A DNA stretch of 8,874 nucleotides. Source: Methanobrevibacter sp. GTDB taxonomy: Archaea > Methanobacteriota > Methanobacteria > Methanobacteriales > Methanobacteriaceae. A model generated the notes under the pieces. It saw nothing but the letters and a program-made list of their open reading frames with translations. It did no database searches and had not been told where the DNA came from. The position numbers were made by a program, and so were the translations under genes. Below, one piece after another: positions 6,994 to 8,874 of this stretch (positions are counted from its first letter, which is position 1; the number at the start of each line of letters is the position of its first letter). The DNA is taken from assembly GCA_009777005.1 (NCBI GenBank), contig WRMT01000113.1:1-8874 (forward strand), read 5' to 3'.

Positions 6994-7330
6994 AAAAATA
7001 AGTGAAAAAATCTTTAAGTAGGCGGTATTGTCTTTAAAATGGCTGTGTAAAGCTACTGAACATTTTTAAATTTTAAAAATGTATCTATCTTTATGAATTT
7101 TAATAGCTTTTCCATAGTCATGAATATTTTATTGAGATTTTGTGAAAAATTAGATTGTAAAATCCCCAATGATTTCATAGTACCTAAAATAATGGTTATT
7201 TTTATTGATGAGTAGAAAATTATATTTTTGCAATGTTTTTTTCTTTGTGGAATTTTGTACTTATCTAATAAAAAGAATTCAATATTTTTATTTTATAATT
7301 TTATGCTTTTTATGGCATTTTATTTAACAA

Positions 7331-7590
7331 GGTGTCTGTTTTATGTGAAAAAACGGAGGTTGTATGATTGTTTAATATGTTAAATGTGTGATTATTTGAT
7401 TTTCCAAAAGTACAAAAGAATTTTAACTTAACTTTAAAAATTCACGGGTAAAATCTTTAAATCTAGATTTTAATAACATTCTATAAGGTAATTCTTAATT
7501 TATAAAATTCATTTGCACAATCCTTGAATTTTGATTTTAAGTAATTTCCGCAAAGTAAACTTTTTAGCTAATTTTTAGCTATTTACTTTT
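7331..7590 (+). repeat. Copy 3 of the three-copy repeat family
   Basis: Boxes in order: GGTGTCTGTTTTATGTGAAAAA (7331-7352, GAAAAAA completed by 7353), GGAGG (7355-7359), TTTAATATGTT (7371-7381), AAAAGTACAAA (7406-7416). The stretch TGAATTTTGATTTTAAGTAA (7524-7543) then TTTCCGCAAAGTAAAC matches copy 1, but lies 66 bp further away, so one copy has gained or lost sequence. The edge ends in the hairpin at 7552-7589. It lies about 240-500 bp upstream of the Ig-like gene and in the same direction, so a regulatory leftover is also possible. Confidence 0.65.
7552..7589 (+). terminator. Two-part hairpin with repeated TAGCTA
   Basis: Outer arms AAAGTAAA (7552-7559) and TTTACTTT (7582-7589) pair over 8 bp. 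Inside, two self-complementary TAGCTA copies (7565-7570 and 7576-7581) pair over 6 bp with an ATTTT loop. T-rich sequence follows (7590-7600). It could be a terminator, a leader structure of the gene at 7829, or part of copy 3. Confidence 0.4.
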
Positions 7591-7813
7591 CTTATTTATT
7601 GAAATAAAACACTTAGATTATAGAATTTAAATTTAAAAGATATAAAATTGTACTTTAATGAAATACTCATTTTAATGAACAACATATTAAATAACATATC
7701 TTTACTTTCAATTTTTTCGATTTATCCAGTACACATTGTTAATAAATAAAAATATTTGTTGATATTTTTCATTGATTAAAAAATTGAATTTATTAAATAT
7801 TGATTCCTTCTAA

Positions 7814-7820
7814 GAGGAGG
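7814..7820 (+). promoter_or_regulatory. Strong Shine-Dalgarno of the Ig-like surface gene
   Basis: GAGGAGG ends 8 nt before the ATG at 7829 and fixes the start, in agreement with the signal peptide that follows directly. Confidence 0.8.
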
Positions 7821-7828
7821 TTTAAAAC

Positions 7829-8590
7829 ATGCAAAAAAAAAATGCTAAAGAACATTTTATTTCCACTTTTTTCATAACAATAATGTTATTAACTTTAATT
7901 TGTAGTTTACAAACGAGTTTTGCAATTATACCCACAAATTCTACTATTGAGTTTAATCCTAATCCTGTTGTATTAGGTGGTACTATTGTTATATCTGGTA
8001 TTGCCACCGATCAGAATGGTGGTGTATTAGCTAATGAGGGTTTATATCTTAATATTGATGGTGTGGATACTTATGTAGTTACTGATGTTAATGGATTTTG
8101 GTCTTTTGATTATACTGCAAGCAGTCTGGGTACTATTGATGTTAGTATTAGTTGGTTTAATGGTGATGAGAATTATAATAGTTTTGTCAATAGTTCATCT
8201 TTTTTAGTTGTAGATGCTACTATAAATAATCCTAATAACTCTAATAACTCTAATAATTCTAATAATCCTATTCCTAATCCTAATTCTAGTCTTAATTCTA
8301 GTCCTGATCTTAATCTTAATCCTATTCTTAATAATCCTTATAACCTTAATATTGGCGAATTTAATAGTAATGATACTAATTCTCATAGCAACGATGAAAA
8401 TGAGGATGAAATTAGGGAGTTAATTTTGGGGGATTATGAAGATTTATATGAGGATGATTCTAACAAACCATCTAGCAATGTTACTGCCAAAACAATACCT
8501 ATGAAAAATACAGGCATGCCAGTAATAGCTATTATAGTATTGTGTTTAACAATAGTTGGAATTAGCTTTAGTAGAAAACAAAAAAGATAA
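7829..8590 (+). CDS. Short Ig-like adhesin-type surface protein with C-terminal anchor
   Basis: A 253-residue exported protein, probably displayed on the cell envelope. Order of parts: a signal peptide (1-32, basic start then FFITIMLLTLICSL, cut near SFA); one Ig-like beta-sandwich domain (about 38-129, with NPNPVVLGGTIVISG, TDVNGFWSFDYT and GDENYNS, the pattern seen in multi-Ig methanogen adhesins); and an Asn/Pro/Ser-rich spacer (133-182) with several NNS sequons and (AATAACTCT)-type DNA repeats at about 8224-8266. Then comes an acidic stretch (189-211), IPMKNTGMP (223-231), one TM helix (232-247) and RKQKR. The last three parts resemble an LPxTG-like sorting tail; that is inference. The usual relatives are far longer with repeated domains, so this is a minimal version or a remnant. 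A run of ten A (7833-7842) lies within codons 2-5 and could slip. Adhesion to microbes or host material is assumed from the family; no ligand can be named. Confidence 0.85.
   Translation: MQKKNAKEHFISTFFITIMLLTLICSLQTSFAIIPTNSTIEFNPNPVVLGGTIVISGIATDQNGGVLANEGLYLNIDGVDTYVVTDVNGFWSFDYTASSLGTIDVSISWFNGDENYNSFVNSSSFLVVDATINNPNNSNNSNNSNNPIPNPNSSLNSSPDLNLNPILNNPYNLNIGEFNSNDTNSHSNDENEDEIRELILGDYEDLYEDDSNKPSSNVTAKTIPMKNTGMPVIAIIVLCLTIVGISFSRKQKR
8224..8266 (+). repeat. Coding microrepeat for Asn/Ser
   Basis: The 9-bp unit AATAACTCT (Asn-Asn-Ser) recurs three times with slight change, then loosens into AATCCT and CTTAAT steps up to about 8340. It encodes the flexible, possibly N-glycosylated spacer between the Ig-like domain and the anchor. 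Such arrays change length easily by slippage. Confidence 0.7.
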
Positions 8591-8874
8591 AAAATTTAGT
8601 TAATTTTTTTAAATTATAGTAACCGACAGAAATTTTTGAAATAATAAATTTTAAAAACATTATGAAATTAGTCTTTTATTAAATTAAAATCTTTTTGGCA
8701 ATGATTTTTAAAATATTATCTTTTCGAAATCAAATGTCTTTGAATATAAAAAATTTTTATTCATTGAGGTTTCCTATTTAATACATTTTTAGTTTTTTGT
8801 ATTTTTGAGAGTGTCCAGAAAGTAATTTTTGTAAATAAAAATGCTTAAAAAATAAAGAATTGTTCAATGAAATG
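8591..8874. other. Non-coding right flank, possible insertion-sequence end
   Basis: No gene is supported. T-rich tracts just after the stop (about 8600-8612) may terminate the Ig-like gene. Near the edge GAGAGTGTCCAGAAAGTAA (8807-8825) is unusually complex for this DNA and looks like the tip of an insertion sequence, in style like IS256/Mutator-type ends. The window stops before a partner end or a transposase could be seen. Confidence 0.3.

Larger units (their letters stand above)
5756..7828. other. 2-kb gene-free zone rich in repeats and decayed sequence
   Basis: No intact gene is supported here. Contents listed separately: the GTATAC repeats, the three-copy 90-bp family, the 21-22 bp tandem repeats, and the hairpin at 7552-7589. 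Also present are a perfect palindrome CGAATATTCG (6173-6182) and two look-alike sites ATAAATGCAAACAGTT (near 6595-6610) and ATAAAAGCAAACAATT (near 6694-6709), 100 bp apart. Two minus-strand frames without starts could be coding debris: 7053-7292 (79 codons, including MKSLGILQSNFSQNLNKIF) and 6779-6907 (42 codons, including DKLYEPFLQICEISDF). Open frames of that size can arise by chance in such DNA. Confidence 0.6.

Noticed and set aside
7822..8007. 61-codon minus-strand frame
   Set aside because: Antisense to the signal peptide and Ig-like domain of the gene at 7829, with no ribosome site.
8204..8386. 60-codon minus-strand frame of I and R
   Set aside because: Shadow of the Asn/Pro/Ser microrepeat in the coding strand; pure repeat artefact.
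1..8874. tRNA or rRNA genes
   Set aside because: No GC-rich cloverleaf, TTCGA-type T-loop or conserved rRNA block was seen in the gaps between genes; structured stable RNA would stand out in such AT-rich DNA.

Overview
The window looks like a piece of a very AT-rich methanogen chromosome, most probably Methanobrevibacter or a close relative (Methanobacteriales). The evidence is the gene content. There are two secreted adhesin-like proteins of the type expanded in that genus: one beta-helix protein with the typical GSNWYG...GLCPKIT block, and one Ig-like protein with a C-terminal membrane anchor. There is also a single-domain molbindin, and a small cluster of DUF2162, MotA/TolQ/ExbB and DUF2149 genes that I recall from methanogens. 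Ribosome binding sites are strong GGAG/GGAGG types, promoters look like archaeal TATA boxes, and intergenic DNA is close to pure A/T. The genus call is recognition from memory, not a database result.

Layout: 1-412 is non-coding, ending in a terminator-like hairpin. 413-1996 (minus) is a beta-helix adhesin-like protein; its true N-terminus (signal peptide, well-placed GGAGGTGG) begins at an ATC codon, not ATG, so the first in-frame ATG (1756) gives a protein missing 80 residues. 1997-2244 is a divergent promoter region. 2245-4219 (plus) holds three membrane genes: a seven-helix DUF2162 protein, an ExbB-like channel subunit and an ExbD-like DUF2149 protein. Together they suggest a small archaeal ion-driven motor. 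The leader and start region of the last gene is tandemly duplicated. 4335-4544 (minus) is a molbindin, converging on the motor genes across a perfect 24-bp palindrome.

4545-7828 is essentially a graveyard. It holds a decayed DDE-type transposase (about 5105-5755) broken by an in-frame stop and truncated, three copies of a short GTATAC-centred repeat, and three diverged copies of an approximately 90-bp repeat whose boxes keep order and spacing (two of them facing each other, MITE-like). It also has a 21-22 bp triple tandem repeat, hairpins and doubtful fragments of coding sequence. 7829-8590 (plus) is a short Ig-like surface protein with an LPxTG-like C-terminal motif. 8591-8874 is non-coding and may end at the tip of another insertion sequence.

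Biologically, the window pairs a putative energised envelope complex with two cell-surface proteins, in a stretch remodelled by mobile elements. The best leads are the ExbB/ExbD-like trio, the non-canonical start of the adhesin gene, and the unidentified three-copy repeat family.
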